Shown: piece by piece, positions 8,669-17,431 of the stretch
How the letters are laid out: each line of letters starts with the position of its first letter
Numbering within the stretch: the first letter of the stretch is position 1
Source: NAT127 sp034717695
GTDB lineage: Bacteria > Pseudomonadota > Gammaproteobacteria > Pseudomonadales > Porticoccaceae
Direction: 5' to 3'
Length of the DNA stretch: 64,000 nucleotides
Assembly: GCA_034717695.1 (NCBI GenBank)
Contig: JAYELS010000005.1
Span: forward strand, 62,001-126,000
Translations under genes and position numbers: made by a program
Notes under the pieces: model-generated
Told to the model about the DNA's origin: nothing
Database searches by the model: none
Seen by the model: the letters and a program-made list of their open reading frames with translations, nothing else

Positions 8669-9751
8669 TCAACGCAATTTGAGGGTGGCGAGGCCGATCA
8701 GTACCAGCACCACGGTAATGATCCAGAAACGCACGATCACCCGGGGTTCCGGCCAGCCCTTCAGCTCGAAGTGGTGGTGGATGGGTGCCATGCGAAATAC
8801 CCGCTTGCCGGTGAGCTTGAAGGACGCCACCTGGATGATCACCGACAGGGTCTCGAGGACAAAAATCCCCCCCATGATGAACAGCACGATCTCGTGGCGG
8901 ACGATCACCGCGATGACCCCGAGGGCGGCGCCGAGGGCCAGGGCCCCCACGTCCCCCATGAACACCTGGGCCGGGTAGGTGTTGAACCACAGAAAGCCGA
9001 GCCCCGCGCCCCCGAGGGCGGCGCAGAACACCACCAGCTCACCGGCGCCGGAGATAAAGGGGATCTGCAGGTAGGTGGCGAACACGTTGTTGCCCACCAG
9101 GTAGGCGAAGATACCGAGGGCACCCCCCACCAGCACCGTGGGCATGATGGCGAGGCCGTCGAGGCCGTCGGTGAGGTTCACCGCGTTGCTGCTGCCGACG
9201 ATCACCAGGTAGGTCAGCAGGATGTAGAAGGGCCCCAAGGGCAGCACCACATCCTTGAAGAAGGGGATGATCAGCGCGGTCTCCGCCGGGGTGGAGGCGG
9301 TGAAATAGAGAAAAAGCGCGGCGCCGAGGCCGGCGATGGACTGCCAGAAGTACTTCCAGCGGGCGGGCAGCCCCCGGGAATTCCTCCGCACCACCTTGCG
9401 GTAGTCGTCCACCCAGCCCACCGCGCCGAAGGCGAAGGTCACCGCCAGCACCACCCACACGAAGCGGTTTTCCAGGTCGGACCACAGCAGGGTGGAGACG
9501 AAGATCGCCATCAGGATCAGCGCGCCCCCCATGGTGGGGGTGCCGGATTTGCTCAGGTGGCTCTGGGGCCCGTCGCTGCGCACCGCCTGGCCGATCTGCA
9601 GGCTGTTGAGGGTGCGGATCATCCAGGGCCCGAGCAGCAGGGAGATGCCGAGGGCAGTGAGCACCCCGAGGATGGCCCGGAGGGTCAGGTACTTGAACAC
9701 CCCGAACACGGTCAGGTATTGGGTCAGCCAGTCGGCAAGCCAGAGCAGCAT
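8669..9751 (-). CDS. mraY: phospho-MurNAc-pentapeptide translocase MraY
   Basis: Integral inner-membrane enzyme transferring phospho-MurNAc-pentapeptide from UDP to undecaprenyl phosphate, giving lipid I. 360 residues, exactly the usual size, with about ten membrane segments. Signature motifs are GTPTMGG (early loop), the aspartate-rich NLTDGLDGLAI and the late APIHHHFE histidine motif. The ATG at 9751 gives a one-base overlap with the murF stop; the open frame extends upstream but only as murF antiframe. Supplies the lipid I used by MurG. Confidence 0.97.
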   Translation of the reverse strand: MLLWLADWLTQYLTVFGVFKYLTLRAILGVLTALGISLLLGPWMIRTLNSLQIGQAVRSDGPQSHLSKSGTPTMGGALILMAIFVSTLLWSDLENRFVWVVLAVTFAFGAVGWVDDYRKVVRRNSRGLPARWKYFWQSIAGLGAALFLYFTASTPAETALIIPFFKDVVLPLGPFYILLTYLVIVGSSNAVNLTDGLDGLAIMPTVLVGGALGIFAYLVGNNVFATYLQIPFISGAGELVVFCAALGGAGLGFLWFNTYPAQVFMGDVGALALGAALGVIAVIVRHEIVLFIMGGIFVLETLSVIIQVASFKLTGKRVFRMAPIHHHFELKGWPEPRVIVRFWIITVVLVLIGLATLKLR

Positions 9752-11109
9752 CAGCCACGCTCCTCGATGATGAGATGAATGACGTCTTCCATGGCGGAAC
9801 TGCGCGAACCCTTGACCAGCACCACGGTATCGGCGTCGAGGGTGGGGGCGAGTTCGCCGGCGAGGGTTTCCTTGCCCTCCAGCACCCGCGCCCCGGGGCC
9901 GAAGCCCTGGGCGGTGCTGGTGGCGTAACGCCCGGTGACCCAAAGCTCGTCGATGCCCCGTTCCCGGGCGTGGCTGCCCACGTCGCGGTGCAGCTGGGCG
10001 GCGCCGATGCCGAGCTCGGCCATGTCGCCGAGCACCAGCACCCGGCGCCCGGGTCGGGCGGCGAGCACATCGATGGCGGCCTTCACCGAGCCGGGGTTGG
10101 CGTTGTAGCTGTCGTCGATCACCCGGCTGCCGGCGCGGCCGGGGAATTCCTGCATGCGGCCCTTCACCGCCTGGAGGCTGGCGAGCCCGGCGGCGACGGT
10201 TTCGAGGTCCGCCCCCGCCGCCATGGCACAGGCCGCCGCGGCGAGGCTGTTGGCCACGTTGTGGCGGCCCGGCAGGGGCAGGTGAACGCTGATCTCCCCC
10301 TGGGGGGTCTTCAAGACGTAGCGGCTGGCGATGCCCCCCAGATCCTCGATCTGGCCGGCGTGGAATTCGGCGTCACGGTCGATGAGGGAGAAGTCCCAGA
10401 TGCGGTCGCAGGACACCTTGTTGCGCCACTTCCGCGCCCAGCGCTCGTCCCGGTTCATCACCGCCACACCGGAGGGCGGCAGGGCGTTGTAGATGTCGCT
10501 CTTGGTGTCGGCGATCACCTCCAGGCTGCCAAAGCCCTCGATGTGGGCGGGCATGACGTTGTTCACCATGCTGATGTGGGGCCGGGCGATGGCGCACAGG
10601 TAGGCGATCTCCCCGGGGCCGCTGGCGCCCATCTCGATCACCGCGAAGCGATGGAGTTTTTCCAGGGACAGCAGGGTGAGGGGCACCCCGATGTGGTTGT
10701 TGAGGTTGCCCCGGGTGGCGAGGGTGGGGGCGATGCGGCCGAGGATGGCGGCGACCATCTCCTTGACGGAGGTCTTGCCGCTGCTGCCGGTGATGGCGAT
10801 CACCTTGCCGGTGAACTGCTGGCGCGCCAGCAGGGCGATCTGGGCCAGGGCCTGGGTGGTGTCCGCCACCACCCACTGGGGGCGGTTGAGGCGCTTGTCG
10901 GGGCGCTCCACCACCAGGCCCGAGGCCTTCATGGCGGCGGCTTCGAGAAAGTCGTGGGCATCGAAATGCTCGCCCCGGAGGGCCACGAACAGGTCCCCTT
11001 CCGCCAGGGTGCGGGTGTCGGTGGACACCCCCTGGAAGCTGCAATCCGGATACAGCAGGGTACCGCCGTAGGTCTGCGCCAAAAGGGCCAGGGTCATGGG
11101 TTCGATCAC
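9751..11109 (-). CDS. murF: UDP-MurNAc-tripeptide--D-Ala-D-Ala ligase MurF
   Basis: Cytoplasmic Mur ligase that adds D-Ala-D-Ala (from Ddl) to complete the pentapeptide. About 452 residues. The P-loop is ITGSSGKTSVKEM; the conserved ENTLNNIGVP-type segment is GNLNNHIGVPLTLL, and IDDSYNANPGSVKAA is the typical C-terminal motif. I chose the GTG at 11107-11109 (VIEPMTLA): it forms a GTGA overlap with the murE stop, and the family usually starts a few residues before this LxxL region. The alternative is the ATG at 11097, four codons later. Confidence 0.96.
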   Translation of the reverse strand: MIEPMTLALLAQTYGGTLLYPDCSFQGVSTDTRTLAEGDLFVALRGEHFDAHDFLEAAAMKASGLVVERPDKRLNRPQWVVADTTQALAQIALLARQQFTGKVIAITGSSGKTSVKEMVAAILGRIAPTLATRGNLNNHIGVPLTLLSLEKLHRFAVIEMGASGPGEIAYLCAIARPHISMVNNVMPAHIEGFGSLEVIADTKSDIYNALPPSGVAVMNRDERWARKWRNKVSCDRIWDFSLIDRDAEFHAGQIEDLGGIASRYVLKTPQGEISVHLPLPGRHNVANSLAAAACAMAAGADLETVAAGLASLQAVKGRMQEFPGRAGSRVIDDSYNANPGSVKAAIDVLAARPGRRVLVLGDMAELGIGAAQLHRDVGSHARERGIDELWVTGRYATSTAQGFGPGARVLEGKETLAGELAPTLDADTVVLVKGSRSSAMEDVIHLIIEERG

Positions 11110-12614
11110 GGTGCCACCTCCCGGCGCCGGCGCAGGGCCAGGCGCGCCTCGGCCTGATCGCTGAAGGGCAGCCGCTCGGCCCCCACCAGCTGGTAATCCT
11201 CGTGGCCCTTGCCGGCGATCAGCACGGTGTCCTCCGGCGCGGCGGCGGCGATGGCGGCGGCGATGGCGGCGCGGCGATCCGGCTCCGCCAAGGCCCCGGC
11301 AGCGGCGGGGATGCCGACGAGGATGGCGTCGATGATCGCCCCCGGGGGCTCGGAACGGGGGTTGTCGCTGGTCACCACGATCCGGTCGGCGAGTCGGGCG
11401 GCGATGGCGCCCATCTCCGGCCGCTTGCCGGGGTCGCGGTCGCCGCCACAGCCAAAGACGCACCAGAGCCGCCCGGCGCAGTGGCGGCGCAGGGCCAGCA
11501 AGGCCTTCTCGAGGGCATCGGGGGTGTGGGCGTAGTCCACCACCACTTGCGGCGCGGCGCCCGGGTCGACCACTTCCATCCGGCCAGTGACCGGGCGCAG
11601 CGCCGGCACCAGGGCCAGGACCCGCGCGAGGGGGTGGCCCTGGGCACAGGCGGCGGCCACCACCGCCAGCAGGTTGGCGAGGTTGAATTCGCCGAGCAGC
11701 GGGCTGCGGAGCAACCCTTCACCCCAGGGGGTGAACACCCGGGCACTGACGCCGCCGTGGCCGAAGGTGACGTCCCCGACGCGCACCGCCGCCGCGGTCG
11801 AGAGACCGTAGCCGATGGCGTCGACGCCGGCGGGCAGGTCGGCGAGCAGCTGGCGGCCAAAGGGATCGTCGGCGTTGATCACGGCATGGCGCAGGCCCGG
11901 CCACTTAAACAGCCGCGCCTTGGCGGCGCCGTAGGCGGCCAGGGTGCCGTGGTAATCCAGGTGATCGCGGCTCAGGTTGGTGAAAATGGCGGTGTCGAAG
12001 GGCAGCGCCGCGACCCGGTACTGATCGAGGCTGTGGGAGGAGACCTCCATGGCCACCACCTGGACACCCTGCTCGACGAAGCCGGCGAGGATGCGCTGGG
12101 TGGCGAGGGCGTCGGGGGTGGTCATGCCGGTGGCCTCGAAGCCCTCGCGGCCCTCCCCCACCCGGCCGTGGCCGAGGGTGCCGATGATGGCGGCGGGCTC
12201 CCCCAGCAGGGCCAGCAACTGGCCGAGCAGGTAGCTGCAGGTGGTCTTGCCGTTGGTGCCGGTGACGGCGGAGATGCGCAGGCGCGCGGCCGGCTCGCCG
12301 TGGAAGCGGCCGGCGATGGCACTGAGCTCCCGGTGCAGATTCGCCACCCGGGCCAGGGGCACGGCGACGGGGCCGGTCACCAGGGCATCAAAGTCGCGAT
12401 CCTCGGCGATCACCGCCCCGCAGCCCCGGGCGACGGCCTCGGCGATGTGGCGGCGGCCATCGTGGCTGCCACCGGGCAGGGCGACGAAAGCATCCCCCGG
12501 GGCGCAGCGACGGCTGTCGAGGCACAGACCCGTGACGACAGCGTCCCGCGGGAGGCGGAGGCCCGGCAGCAGGTCGGTGAGGCGCGGGGCGAGGTCGGGG
12601 GTGCGGGCGGCCAT
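11106..12614 (-). CDS. murE: UDP-MurNAc-L-Ala-D-Glu--meso-diaminopimelate ligase MurE
   Basis: Cytoplasmic Mur ligase adding the third peptide residue. About 502 residues. The P-loop is VTGTNGKTTCSYLLGQL. The substrate-selecting motif reads TSDNPRSEPPGAI, and DNPR is the meso-diaminopimelate form, so the wall is expected to be the ordinary Gram-negative mDAP type. The ATG at 12614 overlaps the ftsI stop by one base (TGATG). Followed by murF with a 4-base GTGA overlap. Confidence 0.97.
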   Translation of the reverse strand: MAARTPDLAPRLTDLLPGLRLPRDAVVTGLCLDSRRCAPGDAFVALPGGSHDGRRHIAEAVARGCGAVIAEDRDFDALVTGPVAVPLARVANLHRELSAIAGRFHGEPAARLRISAVTGTNGKTTCSYLLGQLLALLGEPAAIIGTLGHGRVGEGREGFEATGMTTPDALATQRILAGFVEQGVQVVAMEVSSHSLDQYRVAALPFDTAIFTNLSRDHLDYHGTLAAYGAAKARLFKWPGLRHAVINADDPFGRQLLADLPAGVDAIGYGLSTAAAVRVGDVTFGHGGVSARVFTPWGEGLLRSPLLGEFNLANLLAVVAAACAQGHPLARVLALVPALRPVTGRMEVVDPGAAPQVVVDYAHTPDALEKALLALRRHCAGRLWCVFGCGGDRDPGKRPEMGAIAARLADRIVVTSDNPRSEPPGAIIDAILVGIPAAAGALAEPDRRAAIAAAIAAAAPEDTVLIAGKGHEDYQLVGAERLPFSDQAEARLALRRRREVAP

Positions 12615-14368
12615 CACAGGCGATCCCCCCGGGTGGAAGCGGCGGCGGTGCGGAAATCCTGGCCGGCCACCTGCTCGTCCGGCACCGCGTCCGGCGGCAC
12701 CCGCAACAGGCGCAGGGCGTCGGCGGTGACCTTGGCGTAGACGGGGGCGGCCACCGCGCCGCCAAAGTAGACGCCGCCCCGGGGATCGTTGATCACCACC
12801 ACGGTGACCAGGCGGGGATTGTCGGCGGGCACGAAGCCGGCGAACAGGCCCACGTAGCGGTTCGGCTCGTAGCCCCGGGGGCCCACTTTGTGGGAGGTGC
12901 CGGTCTTGCCGCCCACGGTGTAGCCGGTGATGGCGGCGCGGGTGGCGGTGCCGCCCTTCTGGGTGACGGTGACCATCATCTCCCGCAGCTGGCGGGCGAT
13001 CTCGGGGTCGAGCACCTGCTCCCCCTCGGGGATCTGGTTGACCTTGAGCAGGGACACCGGCTTGATGCGCCCGTCGTTGGCGAACACCGAGTAGGCCCGG
13101 GCGATCTGCAGGGGGGTGGCGGTGATGCCGTAGCCGAAGGCCATGGTGATGTGTTCGATGGGCCGCCACTTGCGGCGCTCCGGCAGGCTGCCGGGGCTCT
13201 CGCCGGGGAAGCCGGTGCCGGGGGGCTGGCCGATGCCGAAGCGGTCGAACATCTCCCGCAGGTAGGTGGGTTCGAGGTCGAGGGCCACCTTGGTGGTGCC
13301 CACCTGGCTCGACTTGGTGAGCACCCCGGTGATGTCCAGCATCCCGTAGTTGTGGTGGTCGCGGAAGGTCTTGCCCGCCGCCCAGATATAGCCCGGGTTG
13401 GTGTCCATGGGGGTGGTGGGGGTGTACTTGCCGCTTTCGAGGGCGGCGGCGATGGTGAGCGGCTTCATGGTGGAGCCGGGCTCCACCAGGTCGGTCATCG
13501 CCCGGTTGCGCAGGGCGTTGCTGTTCACGCCGATGCGGTTGTTGGGGTTGTAGGCGGGCTGGTTGACCATCGCCAGTACCTCGCCGCTGCGGGCGTCGAG
13601 CATCACCACCGAGCCGGAGTCCGCCTGGTAGCGGGCCATGGCGTCCTTGAGCTCCCGGTGGGCCAGGTACTGGAGGCGCAGGTCGATGCTGAGGGTGAGG
13701 TCCTTGCCGGGCTTTTCGCTGCGGATCAGGCCGACGTCCTTGATGACCCGACCGCGCATGTCCTTCACCACCCGCTTGGCGCCGGGGTCGCCGGCGAGGG
13801 CGCGCTCGTAGGCCAGCTCGATGCCCTCCTGGCCCTGGTCGTCGATATTGGTGAAACCGATCAGCTGGGCGGCCACCTCCCCGGCGGGATAGAAGCGCTT
13901 GTACTCCTGCTGGCCGTAGACACCCTGCACCTTGAGGTCGAGCAGCTCCTCCGCCTCGGCGGGGGTGAGGTGGCGGGCCAGGTACATGAACTCCTTGGTC
14001 CTGAAGCGGGCGACCCGCTCGCGGATCTGGTGGAGATCGAGGTCGAGTCGGGCGGCCAGGGTCTCGAAGGCCTTGCTGCTGGTGTCGAGCACCTTGGGGT
14101 TGGCCCACAGGGACACCACCGGGGTGCTCACCGCCAGGGGCTCGCCGCGGCGGTCGGTGATCAGCCCCCGATAGGCGGGGATCGATTCGGTGCGCACGGT
14201 GCGGGCGTTGCCCTGGCCCTGGAGGAACTCGTAGCCGCGGTCGCCGCTGATCACCTGGAGCCCGGCGATGTGCCACAGGGCGGCCACCGGCAACAGCACC
14301 AGCAGCAGCAGGATCAGCTGGTAGCGCCAGCGGGGGATCGCCAGTTCCTTCGCCTTCTTCCGGATCAC
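12614..14368 (-). CDS. ftsI: septal peptidoglycan transpeptidase FtsI (PBP3)
   Basis: Bitopic inner-membrane class B penicillin-binding protein that cross-links septal peptidoglycan with FtsW. 584 residues: one N-terminal membrane segment (about 16-38), a PBP dimerisation domain, then the transpeptidase domain. The SxxK motif is STMK (299-302) and KTGT is at 488-491. The middle motif reads SSQ (353-355) where the canonical family motif is SxN. The start is GTG at 14368 (VIRKKAKEL): no ATG fits, and the GTG forms a GTGA overlap with the ftsL stop. Confidence 0.96.
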   Translation of the reverse strand: MIRKKAKELAIPRWRYQLILLLLVLLPVAALWHIAGLQVISGDRGYEFLQGQGNARTVRTESIPAYRGLITDRRGEPLAVSTPVVSLWANPKVLDTSSKAFETLAARLDLDLHQIRERVARFRTKEFMYLARHLTPAEAEELLDLKVQGVYGQQEYKRFYPAGEVAAQLIGFTNIDDQGQEGIELAYERALAGDPGAKRVVKDMRGRVIKDVGLIRSEKPGKDLTLSIDLRLQYLAHRELKDAMARYQADSGSVVMLDARSGEVLAMVNQPAYNPNNRIGVNSNALRNRAMTDLVEPGSTMKPLTIAAALESGKYTPTTPMDTNPGYIWAAGKTFRDHHNYGMLDITGVLTKSSQVGTTKVALDLEPTYLREMFDRFGIGQPPGTGFPGESPGSLPERRKWRPIEHITMAFGYGITATPLQIARAYSVFANDGRIKPVSLLKVNQIPEGEQVLDPEIARQLREMMVTVTQKGGTATRAAITGYTVGGKTGTSHKVGPRGYEPNRYVGLFAGFVPADNPRLVTVVVINDPRGGVYFGGAVAAPVYAKVTADALRLLRVPPDAVPDEQVAGQDFRTAAASTRGDRL

Positions 14369-14637
14369 GGCTCCACCATTATCATGTCGTTGAAGTCGGG
14401 AACCCGCATGTTGAGCTGACCGCTCGCGGTCTTCTCGATGCGACTGAGGGCGGCCCAGGTGCTCTGCTCCAACAGGTACTGGCCCCACTCCACCTGCAGG
14501 CGGCTCTCCTCCTGCTGCAGCGCCGACAGCTCGGTGTAGAGCTGGCGGCACAGGTGGCTGGTGTAGACAACGCCGATGGCGGTGACCAGCAGCAGCGGCC
14601 ACAGCACCAGCAGCGAACGGCGGGCAAGGGCGCTCAT
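14365..14637 (-). CDS. ftsL: cell division protein FtsL
   Basis: Small bitopic divisome protein acting with FtsB and FtsQ to activate FtsWI. 90 residues: a short basic N-terminus (MSALARRS), a single membrane segment (about 8-27), then a leucine-rich coiled-coil stretch (about 33-70, ELSALQQEESRLQVEWGQYLLEQS). The start ATG overlaps the rsmH stop (ATGA) and its stop overlaps the GTG of ftsI. Too short and divergent for a sequence-only call; assignment rests on topology, size and position between rsmH and ftsI. Confidence 0.92.
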   Translation of the reverse strand: MSALARRSLLVLWPLLLVTAIGVVYTSHLCRQLYTELSALQQEESRLQVEWGQYLLEQSTWAALSRIEKTASGQLNMRVPDFNDMIMVEP

Positions 14638-15572
14638 CTGGCCACCTTCTCGGCGACGCGCATCACCGCGCTGCGGGCGCGGACATTGCTGTCCACCTCG
14701 TCGGCATCGGCCTTGACGGCGCGACCCACGGAACGCAGGCGGCGGACGATATCCGCCTCCCGCACCGGCAACCCCCGGGGAATCGCCGGACCCTGCTCCT
14801 CGCGACGGATGAAGCGCTTGACGATGCGGTCCTCCAGGGAGTGGAAGCTGATCACCACCAGGCGGCCACCGGGCTTTAGGGTATCGATGACGGTGGCGAG
14901 CAGCGCTTCGAGATCCTCCAGTTCCCGGTTGACGTGGATGCGGATGGCCTGGAAGGCGCGGGTGGCGGGGTGCTTGCCCTTTTCCCAGGCGGGGTTGGCG
15001 GCGGCGACGATCTCCGCCAGCTGGCGGGTGCGGGTGATGGGCTTCAGGGCCCGCTCGCGGACGATGGCGGCGGCCATGCGGCGGGCGAACTTTTCCTCGC
15101 CGTAGTCCCGCAGCACGCGGATGATGTCCTCCTCCCGGGCGCTGGCCAGCCACTCGGCGGCGCTCTCGCCGTGCTCGGTGTCCATGCGCATGTCGAGGGG
15201 GCCGTCGTTCATGAAGCTGAACCCCCGCTCCGCCTGATCGAGCTGCGGCGAGGACACACCGAGATCGAGCAGCACCCCCGCCAGCTCCCCGGCCCGACCC
15301 CGGCCGGCCACCAGCGCGGCGGTGTCGGCGAAGGAGGCGTGGACAATCTCGAAGCGGGGATCGGCGCCGAAGCGCTCCCGGGCGGCGGCGATGGCCTCCG
15401 GGTCCTTGTCGATGGCCAGCAGCTGACCCTGGGGGGAGAGGCGCGCGAGGATGGCCGCACTGTGGCCGCCGCGGCCAAAGGTGCCGTCCACGTAGAAACC
15501 GTCGGCGTCTGTTACCAGCGCCTCCACGGCTTCATCGAGCAATACGGTCGTATGGGCGACCTGTGGCTGCAT
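14634..15572 (-). CDS. rsmH: 16S rRNA (cytosine-1402-N4) methyltransferase RsmH
   Basis: SAM-dependent methyltransferase (older name MraW) modifying C1402 in the ribosomal decoding centre. The partner of RsmI, which modifies the 2'-O of the same nucleotide, is also in this window. 312 residues. The N-terminus HTTVLLDEAVEAL and the SAM-binding DGTFGRGGHSAAIL (about 29-42) are typical, as is LDLGVSSPQLDQAERGFSF. Begins 15 bases after mraZ and overlaps ftsL by ATGA. Normal second gene of the dcw cluster. Confidence 0.97.
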   Translation of the reverse strand: MQPQVAHTTVLLDEAVEALVTDADGFYVDGTFGRGGHSAAILARLSPQGQLLAIDKDPEAIAAARERFGADPRFEIVHASFADTAALVAGRGRAGELAGVLLDLGVSSPQLDQAERGFSFMNDGPLDMRMDTEHGESAAEWLASAREEDIIRVLRDYGEEKFARRMAAAIVRERALKPITRTRQLAEIVAAANPAWEKGKHPATRAFQAIRIHVNRELEDLEALLATVIDTLKPGGRLVVISFHSLEDRIVKRFIRREEQGPAIPRGLPVREADIVRRLRSVGRAVKADADEVDSNVRARSAVMRVAEKVAR

Positions 15573-15587
15573 GCCTGTGCGTCTCCG

Positions 15588-16043
15588 TTACAGGGACAGT
15601 GATTGCATTTCATCGGGAATGGCCAGCTCATTGGCCGCCTCTTCCAGCCAGGAATCCCGTTGACCGTTCCAGTTGTCGAGATCCCAGAGTTCAAAGCGGC
15701 GGCCCTGCCCCACCAGCATGGTTTTCTTGTCGATCTCCGCGAAGGCGCGCAGCTCCGGCGGAATCAGCACGCGGCCGGCGCCGTCCAGCTCCAGCTCCCG
15801 GGCATGGCCTATCAGCAGGCGCTGGAGGCGGCGGGTGGAGGGATTGAAGGTGGGCAGCGCGGAGATCTGCGCCTCGATCTTCTCCCACTCGGGCAACGGG
15901 TAGATGAACAGGCACTTGTCCTGGATATCGATGGTGGCGACGAGACACCCATTGCACTGGGCCATCAGGGCGTCGCGATACCGGGCAGGTATCGCCATGC
16001 GCCCCTTGGTGTCCAGATTGATTGGGTTGTTGCCTCGAAACAC
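15588..16043 (-). CDS. mraZ: division/cell wall cluster transcriptional repressor MraZ
   Basis: First gene of the cluster; MraZ is a ring-forming DNA-binding protein that represses its own operon by binding TGGG-type repeats. 151 residues containing two SpoVT/AbrB-like MraZ half-domains: MFRGNNPINLDTKGRMAIPARYRD (first half, start shown) and the second around LDGAGRVLIPPELRAFAEI. The DxKGR and GAGRVLIP motifs are the DNA-contacting loops. The ATG at 16043 is the usual MFRG start. A matching three-repeat box and promoter lie 55-115 bases upstream. Confidence 0.97.
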   Translation of the reverse strand: MFRGNNPINLDTKGRMAIPARYRDALMAQCNGCLVATIDIQDKCLFIYPLPEWEKIEAQISALPTFNPSTRRLQRLLIGHARELELDGAGRVLIPPELRAFAEIDKKTMLVGQGRRFELWDLDNWNGQRDSWLEEAANELAIPDEMQSLSL

Positions 16044-16098
16044 CTGCGTCCCCGGTTATGGTTGAGGGCCAATATCGGTGTGATTGATGGGCCGATTA

Positions 16099-16124
16099 AC
16101 CACTTTGCCCCACTTTATCCCACA
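16099..16124 (-). promoter_or_regulatory. MraZ box: three TGGG-type repeats at 10-base spacing
   Basis: Read on the minus strand, GTGGG, GTGGGG and GTGG repeats are separated by 5-base AT-rich spacers (TAAAG and CAAAG), giving a strict 10-base period. This is the known operator pattern of MraZ (TGGGN repeats with 5-base spacers). It lies just downstream of the -10 box, so bound MraZ would cover the transcription start, consistent with autorepression. Confidence 0.85.
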
Positions 16125-16131
16125 TGGGGAC

Positions 16132-16159
16132 ACTATATGCCGACCTAAACCGAAGTCAA
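16132..16159 (-). promoter_or_regulatory. sigma-70-type promoter of the dcw cluster
   Basis: On the minus strand a -35 box TTGACT (16154-16159) is followed by a 16-base spacer and a -10 box TATAGT (16132-16137). Transcription would start near 16125, at the edge of the MraZ box, leaving a leader of about 80 bases before mraZ. This is the clearest promoter in the window. Confidence 0.75.
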
Positions 16160-16370
16160 GCAACGCCAAGGGCAAAAATGGGCAAAAATGCATTGAAATT
16201 TCGGGAACTTACGGGGAAGTGGCGGCAACCTGGAGAGCTCTGCCAGGGCAATCCAAACAAAAACATTAAGCTGGTCTTTCAACTTAAAGTAATTTGTTAG
16301 CAGGGAGATTTTTTTGGAATACAGGGATGGGTGTTTATGCTCGACCGCTATATGTTGCGGGGCGCGGGGA
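16160..16370. other. AT-richer intergenic stretch upstream of the dcw promoter
   Basis: About 210 bases separating the SDR stop codon (16371) from the dcw promoter, clearly lower in G+C than its surroundings. It contains a perfect 10-base direct repeat (GGCAAAAATG twice, 16171-16190) and A/T runs that could act as an UP-like element or a Rho-dependent end for the upstream operon. I see no open reading frame with coding character, no tRNA and no intrinsic terminator. Confidence 0.5.
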
Positions 16371-17066
16371 TCACCAGGGAAGCTCGCTGCCGTCCCAATG
16401 CCAGAAGCGCCCGGTCTGTTCCGAGGTCAACCCCTCGATCAGGCTGTGGAGCCGGGCGGCGGTGGCAGCCGGCGAGACCCGGGCCAGTTGGGCGCCGAAG
16501 GGCTCCGACAGGGCGGTCTCCGTGGTGCCCGGGTGGATGGCGGCGACACAGCAGTGGGGCAATTTAACCCGCCACTCCAGCGCCAGGGTCTTCAGCGCCA
16601 TGTTGAGGGCGGCCTTGGAGACGCGGTAACTGTACCAGCCGCCGAGGCGATTGTCGCCGATGCTGCCCACTTTTGCCGACAGGGTCGCGAATACCGACGG
16701 CCCGCCCCTGAGGGCCTTCGCAAAGTGCTTTGCCAGCAACAGGGTCGGCAGGGTATTGACCTCGACACTGCGGAGAAAAAACACCGGGTCGACGGACTGC
16801 ACGGTCTTTTCCGGGTTCCAGCCGTCCCCGTGCAGCACGCCGACGCAATTGATCAGGCGTTGCAGGGACGGAATCCCTGCGGCGAGCCCGGCCACCTGAT
16901 CCTCGTCGCTGACATCCAGGGCACGCCATGTCAGCCGCGGGTGGGTGAAAGTGGCGCCTTGCCGGTGGCAGGTGGCAATCACCGCCTCCACACCGGGGTG
17001 TGCCAGGTAGGCGCGGACCAGGGCGCCGCCGATCCCCCCGCCGCCGCCCACCACCAGCACGTTCAA
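16371..17066 (-). CDS. short-chain dehydrogenase/reductase (CsgA/C-factor-like)
   Basis: Classical-type SDR of 231 residues. The nucleotide-binding glycine motif is GGGGGIGGAL near the N-terminus, NCVG (about 73-76) replaces the usual NNAG, and the catalytic set is S130, Y147 and K151 (YRVSK). Similar proteins are annotated as C-factor-like SDRs; the substrate is unknown. The start appears to be TTG at 17066, supported by GGAGG six bases upstream and a TTGA overlap with the preceding stop; GTG two codons later is the alternative. Last gene of a three-gene operon with a flavin reductase and a DCC protein. Confidence 0.85.
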   Translation of the reverse strand: MNVLVVGGGGGIGGALVRAYLAHPGVEAVIATCHRQGATFTHPRLTWRALDVSDEDQVAGLAAGIPSLQRLINCVGVLHGDGWNPEKTVQSVDPVFFLRSVEVNTLPTLLLAKHFAKALRGGPSVFATLSAKVGSIGDNRLGGWYSYRVSKAALNMALKTLALEWRVKLPHCCVAAIHPGTTETALSEPFGAQLARVSPAATAARLHSLIEGLTSEQTGRFWHWDGSELPW

Positions 17067-17431
17067 TCCTCACCTCCGAGACAGACCGTACACCCGTAGC
17101 GGCGCCGGTAGCGCCGCGCTGCCCAGGCCCGGTAGAGCCGCCGCGCCAGGGGAGCGATCCCCGGCCACAGCAGGGGGCGAAACAGCCAGCCCCAGGGGGT
17201 GTGGGACCAGGCCCGCACCGTCGCCTCCACCCCCGTCAGCCACTCGCCAGTGGCCGTGCGCAGGTGCAGGGTGCGCAGCAGCTGCTCCCGCCGGGGCAGC
17301 GCCGGATCGGCGAGGTGGTGAATGTCGGCGAGGGCGAGGCCGCCCCGCCCGAGGCGCCGCAGGGTGCGAATCTCCCGAAGGCACAGGGGGCACTGGCCGT
17401 CGTAATAGAGGGTATCCCGGGGCGCGGTCAC
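17063..17431 (-). CDS. DCC-family (DUF393) thiol-disulfide oxidoreductase-like protein
   Basis: Small protein (122 residues) of the DUF393 family, predicted to have a thioredoxin-like fold. The defining N-terminal motif is YYDGQCPLC, with a CxxC pair at C14 and C17; a second CxxC (CTVC) lies at the extreme C-terminus. The family's physiological role is not settled. The start is GTG at 17431, overlapping the flavin reductase stop (GTGA); its own stop overlaps the SDR start. The arginine-rich C-terminal third (ARRLYRAWAARRYRRR) is typical of the family. Confidence 0.85.
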   Translation of the reverse strand: MTAPRDTLYYDGQCPLCLREIRTLRRLGRGGLALADIHHLADPALPRREQLLRTLHLRTATGEWLTGVEATVRAWSHTPWGWLFRPLLWPGIAPLARRLYRAWAARRYRRRYGCTVCLGGED

